Shown one piece after another: positions 44,285-53,163 of a stretch of DNA of 64,000 nucleotides. How positions within the stretch are numbered: the first letter of the stretch is position 1; every line of letters starts with the position of its first letter. Location: contig NZ_JABBPD010000002.1 in NCBI RefSeq assembly GCF_012927445.1, positions 186,001 to 250,000 of the forward strand, written 5' to 3'. This DNA comes from Rhodoferax sp. Lineage in GTDB: Bacteria > Pseudomonadota > Gammaproteobacteria > Burkholderiales > Burkholderiaceae_C. The notes beneath the pieces are model-generated. The model had not been told where the DNA came from and did not search any database. It saw only the letters and a program-made list of their open reading frames with translations. A program made the position numbers and the translations under genes.

Positions 44285-46072
44285 TCAAAGATCGGGTCGG
44301 TGATCTTCGTTAGTTTTTGATGGTGCCGGTGAGAAGCCCATCCGGTATAACTGCGCATAAACGCCTTGGGCAGACAGCAGTTGAGAATGCGTGCCTGATT
44401 CCACCATCCTACCCGCCTCCATCACGATAATTCGATCTGCATGCTGAATTGTCGAGAGTCGATGCGCGATGACCAGTGTTGTTCTCTGGTGCATAAGTCG
44501 CTGCAACGCTTCTTGAACGGCTCGCTCCGATTCTGCGTCCAAAGCCGAGGTGGCCTCGTCAAGGATTAAAATGGGTGCGTCTTTATAAAGTGCTCTTGCA
44601 ATCGCCAGGCGCTGACGCTGCCCACCTGAAAGCTGCATCGCGTTGTGGCCGACTATCGTATCGATGCCCATTGGAAGGTCCGTGATAAATCCGGTGAGGT
44701 TTGCAGCCTGCAGGCAATGGGATACCCGATTCCGATCCATTGCTTGCCCCAATGCAACATTGGTCGCAATGCTGTCGTTGAGCATCAGCACGTGCTGACT
44801 GACTAATGCAAACTGACAGCGCAGTGACTTTAGATTCCAATCCTCAAGTGTGTGGCCATCAAGCTCTATGCGGCCAGTACTTAACTCAACAAACCGTGGC
44901 AGCAAACTGACCAGCGTCGTCTTCCCTGAACCCGACGCGCCCACCAAAGCGACGATCTCACCTGGTTGTATGTCAAGGCTGAACTGATCCAGCGCAGGGG
45001 TATTGCTGTCGGGGTAGGTTACGCCAACTTGCATGAAGCTCAGACTGCCTTGAGCCCTAGGCTTGGAAAATGTTCCTCCTGACTCACTGGGGGTCAATGC
45101 GATCAGGTCCAGACCTCGTTCCATTGCCGCTAGGCCACGCGTGATGGGGCTTGCCACCTCAGACAAGTGTTTGATGGGGGCAATCAGCATCAACATGGCG
45201 GTTACAAATGCTGCGAAACTGCCAACGGATGTGGTCTGCCCCGCGCTTTGTATCAGTGCAACCGAAATTACTGCAGACAGCGCAATTGCTGCCAGTATCT
45301 GGGTAAGGGGCGTCATTGCAGCAGATGCGGACGTCGACTTCATGGACAGCCGTTGTAGCGCTTCGCCCAACTGGCTGAACCTGATTGTCTGAGATTCCTG
45401 GGCTGCCTGTAACCGGATATCACGGTGCGCCAGCACATTTTCTTCGACAACATAAGCCAGTTGATCCGTGGCGTCCTGGCTGTCCTTGGTAAGCCTGTAC
45501 AAACGCTTGGAAAGGGTGCGCATCACGATGGCAACCGCTGGAAAAAGACACGCCACGATCAACGTGAGCTTCCAGTTCAGGTACATCAGATAACTTACCA
45601 GCGCCAGCAAGGACAGGCTGTCACGTGTCAGAGTCATCAATGCATTGACCAATAGAACGGAGCCCGTTTGAACTTCATAGACCAAGGTGTTAGCTAATGC
45701 GCTAGAAGACTTATGACTAAATAGGGAGAGCCTCGCGGTAAGAAGTTTTTCAAACATTGCTTTACGCAAAGTTAATAGGCCAAAGTTGGTCACTTTAGCC
45801 AAAGCTAGTTGCGCTACAAAACCTGACAGTCCACGCACACCGAACAGCAAGATGAGCGTGACAGGCACGACCCAGATTTTCAGATTGCCCTGTTGGAAAC
45901 CTTTGTCCAGTAAAGGTTGCAGCAGTGCTGGAATCAAGGGTTCTGTCATAGATAGCACAATCGTGGAACCTAATGCCACCAGCCAGGCTGCATAAGGTTT
46001 TCCAAAATATGGCCACAGCCGTCCTACTCTCTTAATTAGGTTGGACGGAGCTTGTGATGTTTGTATGGACAC
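44285..46072 (-). CDS. msbA: Lipid A/LPS flippase MsbA-type ABC transporter
   Basis: A 595-residue half-transporter with an N-terminal six-helix membrane domain and a C-terminal ATPase: Walker A VGASGSGKTTLVSLL, signature LSGGQRQRLAIARAL and Walker B LILDEATSALD. Length and order match MsbA, which flips lipid A-core across the inner membrane. It lies among LPS glycosyltransferases and an O-antigen ligase, 12 bases after the ligase gene on the same strand. That context supports the LPS role, though other lipid exporters share this architecture. Confidence 0.9.
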   Translation of the reverse strand: MSIQTSQAPSNLIKRVGRLWPYFGKPYAAWLVALGSTIVLSMTEPLIPALLQPLLDKGFQQGNLKIWVVPVTLILLFGVRGLSGFVAQLALAKVTNFGLLTLRKAMFEKLLTARLSLFSHKSSSALANTLVYEVQTGSVLLVNALMTLTRDSLSLLALVSYLMYLNWKLTLIVACLFPAVAIVMRTLSKRLYRLTKDSQDATDQLAYVVEENVLAHRDIRLQAAQESQTIRFSQLGEALQRLSMKSTSASAAMTPLTQILAAIALSAVISVALIQSAGQTTSVGSFAAFVTAMLMLIAPIKHLSEVASPITRGLAAMERGLDLIALTPSESGGTFSKPRAQGSLSFMQVGVTYPDSNTPALDQFSLDIQPGEIVALVGASGSGKTTLVSLLPRFVELSTGRIELDGHTLEDWNLKSLRCQFALVSQHVLMLNDSIATNVALGQAMDRNRVSHCLQAANLTGFITDLPMGIDTIVGHNAMQLSGGQRQRLAIARALYKDAPILILDEATSALDAESERAVQEALQRLMHQRTTLVIAHRLSTIQHADRIIVMEAGRMVESGTHSQLLSAQGVYAQLYRMGFSPAPSKTNEDHRPDL

Positions 46073-46084
46073 GGTGTCAACCCT

Positions 46085-47353
46085 TTAAGTGCTGGGCGTA
46101 GGAGACACAGTGGAGTGCTCGGGCGGCGCGGAGTGAATGCTGAAAGCAAGTAGAAGAGCGAGTGCGACGCAGAAAAAATCACCAATTAATGCGTCATACA
46201 AAGAGCAATTGAACATACATGACAAGGCCAGCGCAGTCAGAATAGACTGCAAAGCCCTGCGTTCCGGGGGCTCCAGCCGCAGGCTGTCTCTGAACAGCGC
46301 CAGCAACATTGCACAGAATAACGTCAATCCCAGTATGCCAAGTTCGACGCCCCATAAAAGGTACTCTTGGTGTGGGTTGCCCGTAATTTCGACGAATGTT
46401 TTTGGGGCGTGAAGAGCCTCTTGTCGATTGAATTCCCGATTCCAGCTTCCGACGCCAGTACCAAGCCATGGATTTTCGCCGATGGACTGCAGGGATCGGT
46501 GCCAAAGGTTAAGCCGTGTCCCCGATGATGTGGAAATATCGCCTGTTTTATTGAAGTATTCGATGCTGCTGCTTATTTCCACAAAGCCATGGCGGACTTT
46601 GTCGGAGATCGATACAAGCAGCAGTGCCATCACGAAGGGTATGGCGAACACCAGACCTCGAAATTTTCTGGGCATCTCCCAAAAAATGGCTAAAGAAATC
46701 AGGGCGATAGCAACCACATGACCGGTGCGCCCTTGGAAAATGAAGAAGACGCATATCAAAGCCAGTCCGACAAAAATTAATGCGATTGGGTTTCGATAGC
46801 GAACTGGTGCATAGCACCTCATGTGCCAGCATAAAGCAGCCAAGACAGCCGTCATGATCGACTGGTCCAGGTAGCTTGAGAAAACAGCATATGAAACGCC
46901 TGCTTCTTTAGAAATTGCCCACGGCAAAGAAATTCCTATGTACATCATCCATGTACTAACTAGTAAAAAAGCCTGTCCCCCCATAAAGAAAGCAAGAGCG
47001 ATCAGGGCTTCACGACGTGACCGTATCAGACATAAAAAAATGGGGATTAGCAACAATTTTCCGTGTTTTGTAAGTGAAGTTAAAGCCTCATCTGTAGTTC
47101 CAGTGCTCCAAAGAGCGCTGGCAGCTAAAATTACAAACGTAAGCAGAATCAAGGGGGATGTAGCGCCAGGTAAGATCGCCGCGGAACTGCGGTGATGCCG
47201 CCATCTGTTTGCTATGACAGCCAAGGCACATAAAAACAACAGGATTTTGGAGATGCTGATAACAGCAATCGGTAAAGCCACCGAAACAGCCGAAAAATAG
47301 ATTAAAAAAGTTCGAAAATTTATTGGTGTCATGGTCGTAGGCTGTGAAAACAT
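46085..47353 (-). CDS. O-antigen ligase / polymerase family protein (WaaL-like)
   Basis: A 422-residue protein with about eleven hydrophobic segments and a large periplasmic loop. The Wzy_C signature lies in that loop: SGTRLNLWHRSLQSIGENPW, then TGNPHQEYLLWGVELG with the conserved His. WaaL ligases join undecaprenyl-linked O-antigen to lipid A-core; Wzy polymerases share the same domain, so the exact role is not settled. A start at residue 8 (47332) is also possible. It is the first gene of an operon with msbA and is divergent from a glycosyltransferase gene only 33 bases away. Confidence 0.85.
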   Translation of the reverse strand: MFSQPTTMTPINFRTFLIYFSAVSVALPIAVISISKILLFLCALAVIANRWRHHRSSAAILPGATSPLILLTFVILAASALWSTGTTDEALTSLTKHGKLLLIPIFLCLIRSRREALIALAFFMGGQAFLLVSTWMMYIGISLPWAISKEAGVSYAVFSSYLDQSIMTAVLAALCWHMRCYAPVRYRNPIALIFVGLALICVFFIFQGRTGHVVAIALISLAIFWEMPRKFRGLVFAIPFVMALLLVSISDKVRHGFVEISSSIEYFNKTGDISTSSGTRLNLWHRSLQSIGENPWLGTGVGSWNREFNRQEALHAPKTFVEITGNPHQEYLLWGVELGILGLTLFCAMLLALFRDSLRLEPPERRALQSILTALALSCMFNCSLYDALIGDFFCVALALLLAFSIHSAPPEHSTVSPTPST

Positions 47354-47386
47354 ATTATCTACGCTCTAATTACCTGGGCGCTCGCG

Positions 47387-48214
47387 ATGTTGGACTATGC
47401 TCAGTGCAATTCAAAAAAATCTAAAGTAGTGTCCTTGACTCAACTCAGTGTGATCATCATCACTTTCAACGAGGCCGCTAACATTGAGGCCTGTTTGAAG
47501 TCGGTATCTTTTGCAGACGAGATCGTCGTGCTGGACTCCGGGAGTACAGATGGGACACCGGATTTAGCACGTGGCATGGGTGCAAGTGTGCATGTCACAA
47601 CCGACTGGCCAGGGTTTGGTCCTCAAAAAAATCGCGCACTTGACCTTGCGCAATATTCTTGGGTGTTGTCACTCGACGCTGACGAGCGTGTGCCACCGGA
47701 ACTCGCAAATATGATTCGACAAGTGGTTGATCAAGACGTCGGTAGTGCCTATGAAATTCCTCGATTAACCCAATTCTGTGGAAAATGGATACGTCATTGC
47801 GGCTGGACGCCAGATTATGTCTTGCGTTTGTTCAAGCGAGGTTCGGCCCACTTCAGTGACGATCTTGTTCATGAGCGTGTTGTACTACTGCGTGGTGTGC
47901 CGAGTCGTTTGACTTCCTCACTGCTGCATTACAGTTATCCCACACCTTCCCACTACTGGCGTAAGCTGGAACAATATAGTCAAGCTTGGGCTCGACAGCG
48001 TTTTGCATGTGGTCAAAAAACTTCTATGTTACGGGCCGCTTTGGCTGGAGTGGTAGCATTCTTGCGAAGCTACTTCTTCCGTTTAGGTTTTCTTGATGGG
48101 GCAATGGGTTTTGCAGTGTGCAGCATGCAAGCCCAAGCAGCATTTGGAAAATATTTTGCTTTGTATTGCTTGAATCAGAAAAATGTCATTTCACCCGTTC
48201 CGCCATCTGTCTGA
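47387..48214 (+). CDS. Glycosyltransferase family 2 protein, WaaE/KdtX-like
   Basis: A 275-residue GT2 protein similar to LPS inner-core beta-glucosyltransferases. It has LSVIIITFNEAANIEACL, the acidic LDSGSTDGT and LSLDADERVPPEL, and the family's WIRHCGWTPDYVLRLFKRG. The N-terminal ~15 residues before LTQLSV are not conserved-looking, so a GTG start at 47429 is possible. Its last 11 codons overlap the start of tolB by 32 bases in a different frame, an unusually long overlap that may reflect a past junction. Confidence 0.85.
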   Translation: MLDYAQCNSKKSKVVSLTQLSVIIITFNEAANIEACLKSVSFADEIVVLDSGSTDGTPDLARGMGASVHVTTDWPGFGPQKNRALDLAQYSWVLSLDADERVPPELANMIRQVVDQDVGSAYEIPRLTQFCGKWIRHCGWTPDYVLRLFKRGSAHFSDDLVHERVVLLRGVPSRLTSSLLHYSYPTPSHYWRKLEQYSQAWARQRFACGQKTSMLRAALAGVVAFLRSYFFRLGFLDGAMGFAVCSMQAQAAFGKYFALYCLNQKNVISPVPPSV

Positions 48215-49481
48215 CCTGTTTCGTTATTTGGGACTAGGTCTCATGCTAATTGCAGGTTTTCCTGTGCAAGCTCAATTTCGTGTCGATGTTTCCGGTGTTG
48301 GCATGAATCAATTGCCGATTGCAGTGGCCGCCTTTCGTGGAGAAGATGGTTCTCCGCAAAAAATAGCAGCCATTGTGCAGGCGGATCTGGAACGCAGTGG
48401 ACAATTTCGCGGTGTGGATACTGCGGGTATTGCCCTTGACGAGGCTAGCCGGCCTGATGTCGTTGTATGGCGGCAAAAAGGTGCTGATTCTTTGGTTTCG
48501 GGTCGTGTCACACGCCTTGCAGATGGTCGGTATGACGTACGGTTTCGTTTATGGGATGTGGTTCGCGGGCAGGATTTGGGTGGCCAGAGTTATGCTGTGA
48601 CGCAGGCAGACTTGCGGTTGGCAGCACATCGAATTTCCGATTTTGTGTACGAAAAATTGACGGGTGAAAAAGGCGCTTTTTCAACGCGTATTGCATACGT
48701 CACCAAGGCGGCACAGCGGTACCAGCTATGGATCGCCGACGCAGATGGTGAAAATGCACAGTCGGCGCTGGCAAGTCCTGAACCCATTATTTCGCCAGCC
48801 TGGTCGCCGAACGGCAGCCAGTTGGCTTATGTTTCGTTTGAGTCTCGAAAACCCGTTGTCTACACCCACGATGTCGCTAGTGGCAAACGCCGTCTTATTG
48901 CAAACTTCAGGGGTTCCAACAGTGCACCAGCTTGGTCTCCTGATGGGAACACGATAGCAGTGACACTCAGCCGTGACGGGGGGTCGCAACTGTATGCCAT
49001 AAGCTCAGGCGGCGGAGATCCGCGCAGGCTGGCGCAGTCCAGTAGCATTGATACCGAACCTGTCTATACACCGGATGGTAAAAACATCTATTTCGTGAGT
49101 GACCGTGGTGGTGCACCGCAGATTTACAAAATGCCTTCGTCGGGAGGTAATGCTGAGCGGGTAACGTTTACCGGTAGTTACAACATTTCTCCTGCCATCA
49201 GTGCTGATGGGCGATGGCTAGCTTACATTTCGCGAGTGAGTGGTGCTTTTAAATTACATGTTATGGAACTTGCCGGTGGAGCCGTCAGCGCAATTACAGA
49301 TACATCCGCAGACGAAAGTCCCAGTTTTTCACCCAATAGCCGTTTGATTGTTTACGCGACCCAGCAACAGGGGCGGGAAGCACTAATGACAACAACACTC
49401 GACGGTAAAATCAAAGCACGTCTTGCTGGTAAAAACGGCAATATCCGTGAACCGGACTGGGGTCCGTTCCAGAAACAATGA
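48183..49481 (+). CDS. tolB: Tol-Pal system protein TolB
   Basis: A 432-residue periplasmic beta-propeller protein that binds Pal and helps outer-membrane constriction. Signal peptide about 1-30 (ends GFPVQA, mature QFRVDVSG). An N-terminal domain is followed by repeated propeller units such as SPAWSPNGSQLAYVS, APAWSPDGNTIAVT and EPVYTPDGKNIYFVSDRGG. The start at 48183 supplies the charged n-region; a start at 48243 would leave too short a signal. tolQ, tolR and tolA normally lie upstream but are absent here. pal and cpoB follow directly. Confidence 0.95.
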   Translation: MSFHPFRHLSDLFRYLGLGLMLIAGFPVQAQFRVDVSGVGMNQLPIAVAAFRGEDGSPQKIAAIVQADLERSGQFRGVDTAGIALDEASRPDVVVWRQKGADSLVSGRVTRLADGRYDVRFRLWDVVRGQDLGGQSYAVTQADLRLAAHRISDFVYEKLTGEKGAFSTRIAYVTKAAQRYQLWIADADGENAQSALASPEPIISPAWSPNGSQLAYVSFESRKPVVYTHDVASGKRRLIANFRGSNSAPAWSPDGNTIAVTLSRDGGSQLYAISSGGGDPRRLAQSSSIDTEPVYTPDGKNIYFVSDRGGAPQIYKMPSSGGNAERVTFTGSYNISPAISADGRWLAYISRVSGAFKLHVMELAGGAVSAITDTSADESPSFSPNSRLIVYATQQQGREALMTTTLDGKIKARLAGKNGNIREPDWGPFQKQ

Positions 49482-49501
49482 ATTTTTTAAGGAGTTATTC
49501 A

Positions 49502-50035
49502 ATGAAACATCTTTTGCTCGCTATTGCCGCTGCGGTCCTGATGGCTGGGTGTAGTTCTGCTGTCAAGCTTGACAACGTACCTGTTGAGGACAAGGCCGGA
49601 ACGACTATTTCGCAGGAAGGCGCTGATGGTCTTGGTAGTGGCGTCGGCAAAGGTGGCGTGACATCTGTCGATTTGGATAAAGCGGCTCAACATGCTGCAA
49701 TTCTTGCTGGACCGCGGACTGTGTATTTTGACTACGACAGCTTTGTTATTAAACATGAGTTTCAGCCCATCATTGAAACGCACGCACGCTACATCAAAGC
49801 AGATAAGAGTCGGAAAGTTGCAATCGAGGGACATACCGATGAGCGCGGAGGTCGCGAATATAACTTGGCACTTGGGCAAAAACGAGCTGAAGCTGTACGC
49901 AGTGCATTGGGCCTTCTTGGCGTAGCGGATAGTCAAGTGGAAGCAGTCAGTTTTGGTAAGGAAAAGCCTGCAGTTCAAGGAACTGACGAGGATGCAATGG
50001 CTAAAAATCGTCGGGCTGAAATTAGCTATCGCTGA
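49502..50035 (+). CDS. pal: Peptidoglycan-associated lipoprotein Pal
   Basis: A 177-residue outer-membrane lipoprotein. The start at 49502 follows a strong AAGGAG site; the signal peptide ends in the lipobox LMAGC. The OmpA-like domain has VYFDYDSFVI and the peptidoglycan-binding IEGHTDERGGREYNLALGQKR. It anchors the outer membrane to the wall and binds TolB. Order tolB-pal-cpoB is as usual. Confidence 0.96.
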   Translation: MKHLLLAIAAAVLMAGCSSAVKLDNVPVEDKAGTTISQEGADGLGSGVGKGGVTSVDLDKAAQHAAILAGPRTVYFDYDSFVIKHEFQPIIETHARYIKADKSRKVAIEGHTDERGGREYNLALGQKRAEAVRSALGLLGVADSQVEAVSFGKEKPAVQGTDEDAMAKNRRAEISYR

Positions 50036-50040
50036 TTGAT

Positions 50041-50820
50041 GTGAGAATTGTTAAAGTGAAAAAAATTCACCTGGCTGTTTTATCCGCTTTACTTTTTTTT
50101 GGGGCGACAACGGCTGGTGCTGGATTGTTCGATGACGAGGAAGCGCGTAAGGCGATACTCGATCTTCGTCAACGTATTGACAACGTTCGGGTGGAATCTG
50201 AGCAAGCAGCAATGCGTTCCAGTGAAGATGGCTCTGCGCTGCGGCGAAGTTTGCTTGAGCTGCAAAATCAGATCGAAACGTTGCGTTCCGAAATGGCAAA
50301 TCTCAGAGGTTTGAATGAACAGTTGTCACGTGACGTTGCGGATGTTCAACGACGGCAGAAAGACAGCGCTCAAGGTGTTGATGATCGTCTTCGTCAGTTT
50401 GAACCCACGAAAGTTGCGGTTGATGGTCGCGAGTTCATGGCTGATCCTGCAGAAAAGCGAGACTATGAAGCGGCGTTAGCTATTTTCAGAAAAGGCGATT
50501 TCCCAGCCGCACAAACAAGCTTCCTTGATTTCCTTAAGCGTTACGTACAGAGCGGCTATAAGCCGTCAGCGCTGTTTTGGCTTGCCAACGCGCAATATGC
50601 AACGAGAGATTACAAAGAGGCGATGACTAATTTTCGAACTCTGATTTCAAGAACACCGGAGCATCTACGCGCACCTGAGGCCGTGTTGTCTATAGCCAAT
50701 TGTCAAATTGAAATCAAGGACGCGCGCGGGGCCCGCAAGACACTGGATGATCTGATCAAAGCTTATCCCCAGTCAGAAGCCGCTGTGGCTGCAAAAGAGA
50801 GACTGGCTCGCCTTAAATAG
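50041..50820 (+). CDS. cpoB: Cell-division coordinator CpoB (YbgF)
   Basis: A 259-residue periplasmic protein. It uses a GTG start (50041; a second GTG at 50056 is possible) and a signal peptide ending near TTAGA. Residues ~25-105 are a coiled coil (LDLRQRIDNVRVESEQAA and following) that trimerises in E. coli. The C-terminal ~120 residues contain tetratricopeptide repeats (YEAALAIFRKGDFPAAQ, ALFWLANAQYATRDYKEAM). It links Tol-Pal to peptidoglycan synthesis. The stop codon overlaps the tcdA start by one base. Confidence 0.93.
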   Translation: MRIVKVKKIHLAVLSALLFFGATTAGAGLFDDEEARKAILDLRQRIDNVRVESEQAAMRSSEDGSALRRSLLELQNQIETLRSEMANLRGLNEQLSRDVADVQRRQKDSAQGVDDRLRQFEPTKVAVDGREFMADPAEKRDYEAALAIFRKGDFPAAQTSFLDFLKRYVQSGYKPSALFWLANAQYATRDYKEAMTNFRTLISRTPEHLRAPEAVLSIANCQIEIKDARGARKTLDDLIKAYPQSEAAVAAKERLARLK

Positions 50821-51668
50821 TGTCCAATGACCTAATTAATTTGGTTACGCCAACCATTGAACTATCAATACCTAAAATTGATGTGCCTGAGGATTCGTCA
50901 AGCATAGATAGGGATCGACGGTTTGGAGGGTTGGCTCGTCTGTACGGTGTTTTAGGGGCGCAGCGCATCTGCGCCTCGCATGTGGCTGTCATTGGTATTG
51001 GGGGCGTTGGATCCTGGGCTGTTGAGGCTCTGGCGCGTAGCGGGGTAGGGCATCTGACTCTAGTTGATCTGGATCACGTGGCTGAGTCTAATATCAATCG
51101 CCAAATTCACGCAGTGGAGGCAACCTTAGGGCAAGCGAAGGTATTGGCCATGCGGGACCGTATCCTTTCATTCAATCCGAACTGTGAAGTGACGTGCATT
51201 GAAGAATTTGTCGATCCAGTCAACTGGCCAACGCTTTTGCCAGAGGGTGTAGACGCCGTTATCGATGCTTGCGATCAGGTTAAAGCAAAGACAGCGATGG
51301 CGGCTTGGGCGTTAAAAACCGGAACACTCTTCATTTCTGTTGGTGCTGCTGGCGGTAAACGCCATGCTCATTTGGTTGATATTGATGATCTCGCCTTGAC
51401 AACCCACGATCCCTTACTGGCACAGTTACGCTATCGTCTTCGTAAAGAGCATAGTGCGGCACGTGAAGGAAAGAAAATTGGAGTAACTTGTGTTTTTAGT
51501 CGCGAGTCGGTTAAAGCACCCGATGCTTCCTGTCTCGTTGAAGGCGACGGGACACTTAATTGTCATGGTTATGGTTCAGTCGTTAGCGTGACCGCTACAT
51601 TTGGGCAATGTGCAGCCGGTTGGCTTCTTGATAGAATTTCTAGCGAAGGCGGAAAGTCATCAAAATGA
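50820..51668 (+). CDS. tcdA: tRNA threonylcarbamoyladenosine dehydratase TcdA (CsdL/YgdL)
   Basis: A 282-residue E1-like (ThiF/MoeB) enzyme that cyclises t6A to ct6A at position 37 of ANN-decoding tRNAs. It has the nucleotide-binding VAVIGIGGVGSWAVEALARSG, DLDHVAESNINRQIHA and a DACDQVKAK motif. The start GTG overlaps the cpoB stop (TAGTG). The neighbouring tRNA-Lys(UUU) decodes AAR codons and is itself a likely t6A/ct6A substrate, a pleasing but possibly accidental pairing. Confidence 0.94.
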   Translation: MSNDLINLVTPTIELSIPKIDVPEDSSSIDRDRRFGGLARLYGVLGAQRICASHVAVIGIGGVGSWAVEALARSGVGHLTLVDLDHVAESNINRQIHAVEATLGQAKVLAMRDRILSFNPNCEVTCIEEFVDPVNWPTLLPEGVDAVIDACDQVKAKTAMAAWALKTGTLFISVGAAGGKRHAHLVDIDDLALTTHDPLLAQLRYRLRKEHSAAREGKKIGVTCVFSRESVKAPDASCLVEGDGTLNCHGYGSVVSVTATFGQCAAGWLLDRISSEGGKSSK

Positions 51669-51671
51669 CGT

Positions 51672-51677
51672 TATAAT
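51672..51677 (+). promoter_or_regulatory. Candidate -10 element for tRNA-Lys
   Basis: TATAAT matches the sigma-70 -10 consensus exactly, 3 bases after the tcdA stop and 45 bases before the tRNA. No good -35 is visible 17 bases upstream (inside tcdA), so this is a tentative call. Confidence 0.4.
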
Positions 51678-51722
51678 TTGAGGCTTGGCTAGGTAAGTTA
51701 ATTAATAACTTGCTGTCATATT

Positions 51723-51798
51723 GGGATGTTAGCTCAGTTGGTAGAGCAGCGGACTTTTAATCCGTTTGTCGTGGGTTCGACCCCCGCACATCCCACCA
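51723..51798 (+). tRNA. tRNA-Lys (anticodon UUU)
   Basis: A 76-base cloverleaf with acceptor GGGATGT pairing ACATCCC, D-stem GCTC/GAGC, anticodon stem GCGGA/TCCGT with loop CTTTTAA (anticodon TTT at 51756-51758), T-stem GTGGG/CCCGC with TTCGACC loop, and an encoded CCA end. It reads AAA and AAG. A strong terminator follows. Confidence 0.97.
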
Positions 51799-51820
51799 AA
51801 TTTCCTTAACGGGTTCTGAA

Positions 51821-51854
51821 AAGCCTGCTATTAGTTAAATAGCAGGCTTTTTTG
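51821..51854 (+). terminator. Rho-independent terminator after tRNA-Lys
   Basis: An 11-base perfect stem AAGCCTGCTAT / ATAGCAGGCTT with a 7-base loop, followed by a T-run. It ends the tRNA transcript and, because the arms are flanked by A and T tracts, could also serve the convergent LOG-family gene. Confidence 0.9.
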
Positions 51855-51934
51855 TTTTGGTGATTTAAATCGCGCGCGATTGGGTTGGCCGGACATATTC
51901 GGTATTGCCCCGTCGTGCGGCAGGGCTTCCTTAA

Positions 51935-52807
51935 TCAAAGACCGTAAAAAGTTCGAATGACATCCCATGCGGATTGGGGATCGTCCACGTAACTAAACAG
52001 ATCCATGTCCTGTGGTGATATCACGCCTTCTTCCAGCATCACCTCAGTGTTGAATAGCCGCTTCCAGTAGTCGCTGCCATATAGAACAATCGGCACCGGC
52101 TTGGCTTTGCGTGTCTGCACCAGGGTGATGACCTCGAACAATTCATCGAGTGTGCCAAAACCACCCGGAAAGGCAACCAATGCCTTGGCGCGCATCATGA
52201 AATGCATTTTGCGCAGGGCAAAATAATGAAACTTGAAGCTTAGAGTAGGCGTGACATAGGGGTTTGCGTTTTGTTCATGTGGCAAGGCAATATTCAAGCC
52301 CACACTGGGTGCGCCCATTTCATGTGCGCCGCGGTTGGCGGCCTCCATGATGCCGGGGCCGCCTCCTGTTGAAATGAACAATCGCTCTTCGGGTCGTCGG
52401 TGTGCACTGTAGCCAGCGACAAGTCGAGAAAACAGGCGAGCTTGATCGTAAAAGTGGGCGTTTCGTAACTGTCGTTGTGCCAAGGCCAAAGCGCTGGCAT
52501 CGCCGCCACGCTGTGCATTTTGAAGATTTTTTTGAGCCTCCTCGGGCGAGGGAAACCGAGCGCTGCCAAAAACGACGATAGTGTTCTCGATGCCCTGTTC
52601 AGTCTGGTCCAGATCGGGTTTGAGCATTTCAAGCTGAAATCGAATACCGCGCGTTTCACGCCGTAATAAGAACTCAGGATCGGCAAAGGCCAGTCGGTAG
52701 GCATCAGCCTCCAGTGGGTTGCCTAAGTCGGAGTGGCTTTGTAGTTCAGCCCAAGCATCGGCCAGACGGCGCTCGGTAAGGTGTTGGGGTTTTTCCATGA
52801 AGGCCAT
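51935..52807 (-). CDS. LOG-family protein (TIGR00730), probable nucleotide 5'-monophosphate nucleosidase
   Basis: A 290-residue Rossmann-fold LOG protein (lonely-guy/PpnN-like). It has the phosphate-binding motif FPGGFGTLDELFEV and upstream FISTGGGPGIMEAANRGA, both hallmarks of enzymes that release the base from nucleoside 5'-monophosphates, including cytokinin-type substrates. The N-terminal ~80 residues form an extra helical region, as in the longer LOG class. It is often mislabelled lysine decarboxylase. Convergent with tRNA-Lys; upstream it is separated from the yqj genes by 56 bases on the same strand. Confidence 0.88.
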   Translation of the reverse strand: MAFMEKPQHLTERRLADAWAELQSHSDLGNPLEADAYRLAFADPEFLLRRETRGIRFQLEMLKPDLDQTEQGIENTIVVFGSARFPSPEEAQKNLQNAQRGGDASALALAQRQLRNAHFYDQARLFSRLVAGYSAHRRPEERLFISTGGGPGIMEAANRGAHEMGAPSVGLNIALPHEQNANPYVTPTLSFKFHYFALRKMHFMMRAKALVAFPGGFGTLDELFEVITLVQTRKAKPVPIVLYGSDYWKRLFNTEVMLEEGVISPQDMDLFSYVDDPQSAWDVIRTFYGL

Positions 52808-52863
52808 TGTGTGCGAAAAATCTGACCCATCTTCCCAAATTGAGTGGACAGATCAATTAAGGA

Positions 52864-53163
52864 CTAGAGCGTTTGCATGGGCAGTTTTGAAATCCAGTTT
52901 CGGACCCGTTTGAAACTTCTCCATGCCAGCAAAAAACGGCTGCTCCAAATAATGGCACGTTGTGGTTTGAGCACCGCTACTACCACCAAGGCACCAATTG
53001 GCCACTGAGGGTTGCGATAAAGCCATTGCAGAGCCGCACGAGCTTGGTCGGCCACTGCAAGAGGTCGTTTGAAAACTTGTGCTTGATCCGTTAGATTATT
53101 TCTTAATGCAACACTGCGCATCAATAAACGCTGCTGCTGCTGAACTAGATCATCGTTGCTCAT
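52864..53163 (-). CDS. YqjK-like small protein
   Basis: A 99-residue protein; basic, with one weak hydrophobic segment (about 54-66, WPIGALVVVAVLK). The N-terminal ~35 residues are a Gln/Leu/Arg-rich helix. It overlaps the end of the yqjE-like gene by 14 bases and is last of the three-gene yqjD-yqjE-yqjK-like unit, so the assignment rests mainly on position and size. Function unknown. Confidence 0.7.
   Translation of the reverse strand: MSNDDLVQQQQRLLMRSVALRNNLTDQAQVFKRPLAVADQARAALQWLYRNPQWPIGALVVVAVLKPQRAIIWSSRFLLAWRSFKRVRNWISKLPMQTL

Noticed and set aside
51723..51798. tRNA-Lys as an integration (att) site for a genomic island
   Set aside because: No integrase follows and no repeat of the tRNA 3' end was noticed downstream; the terminator and the LOG gene come next.
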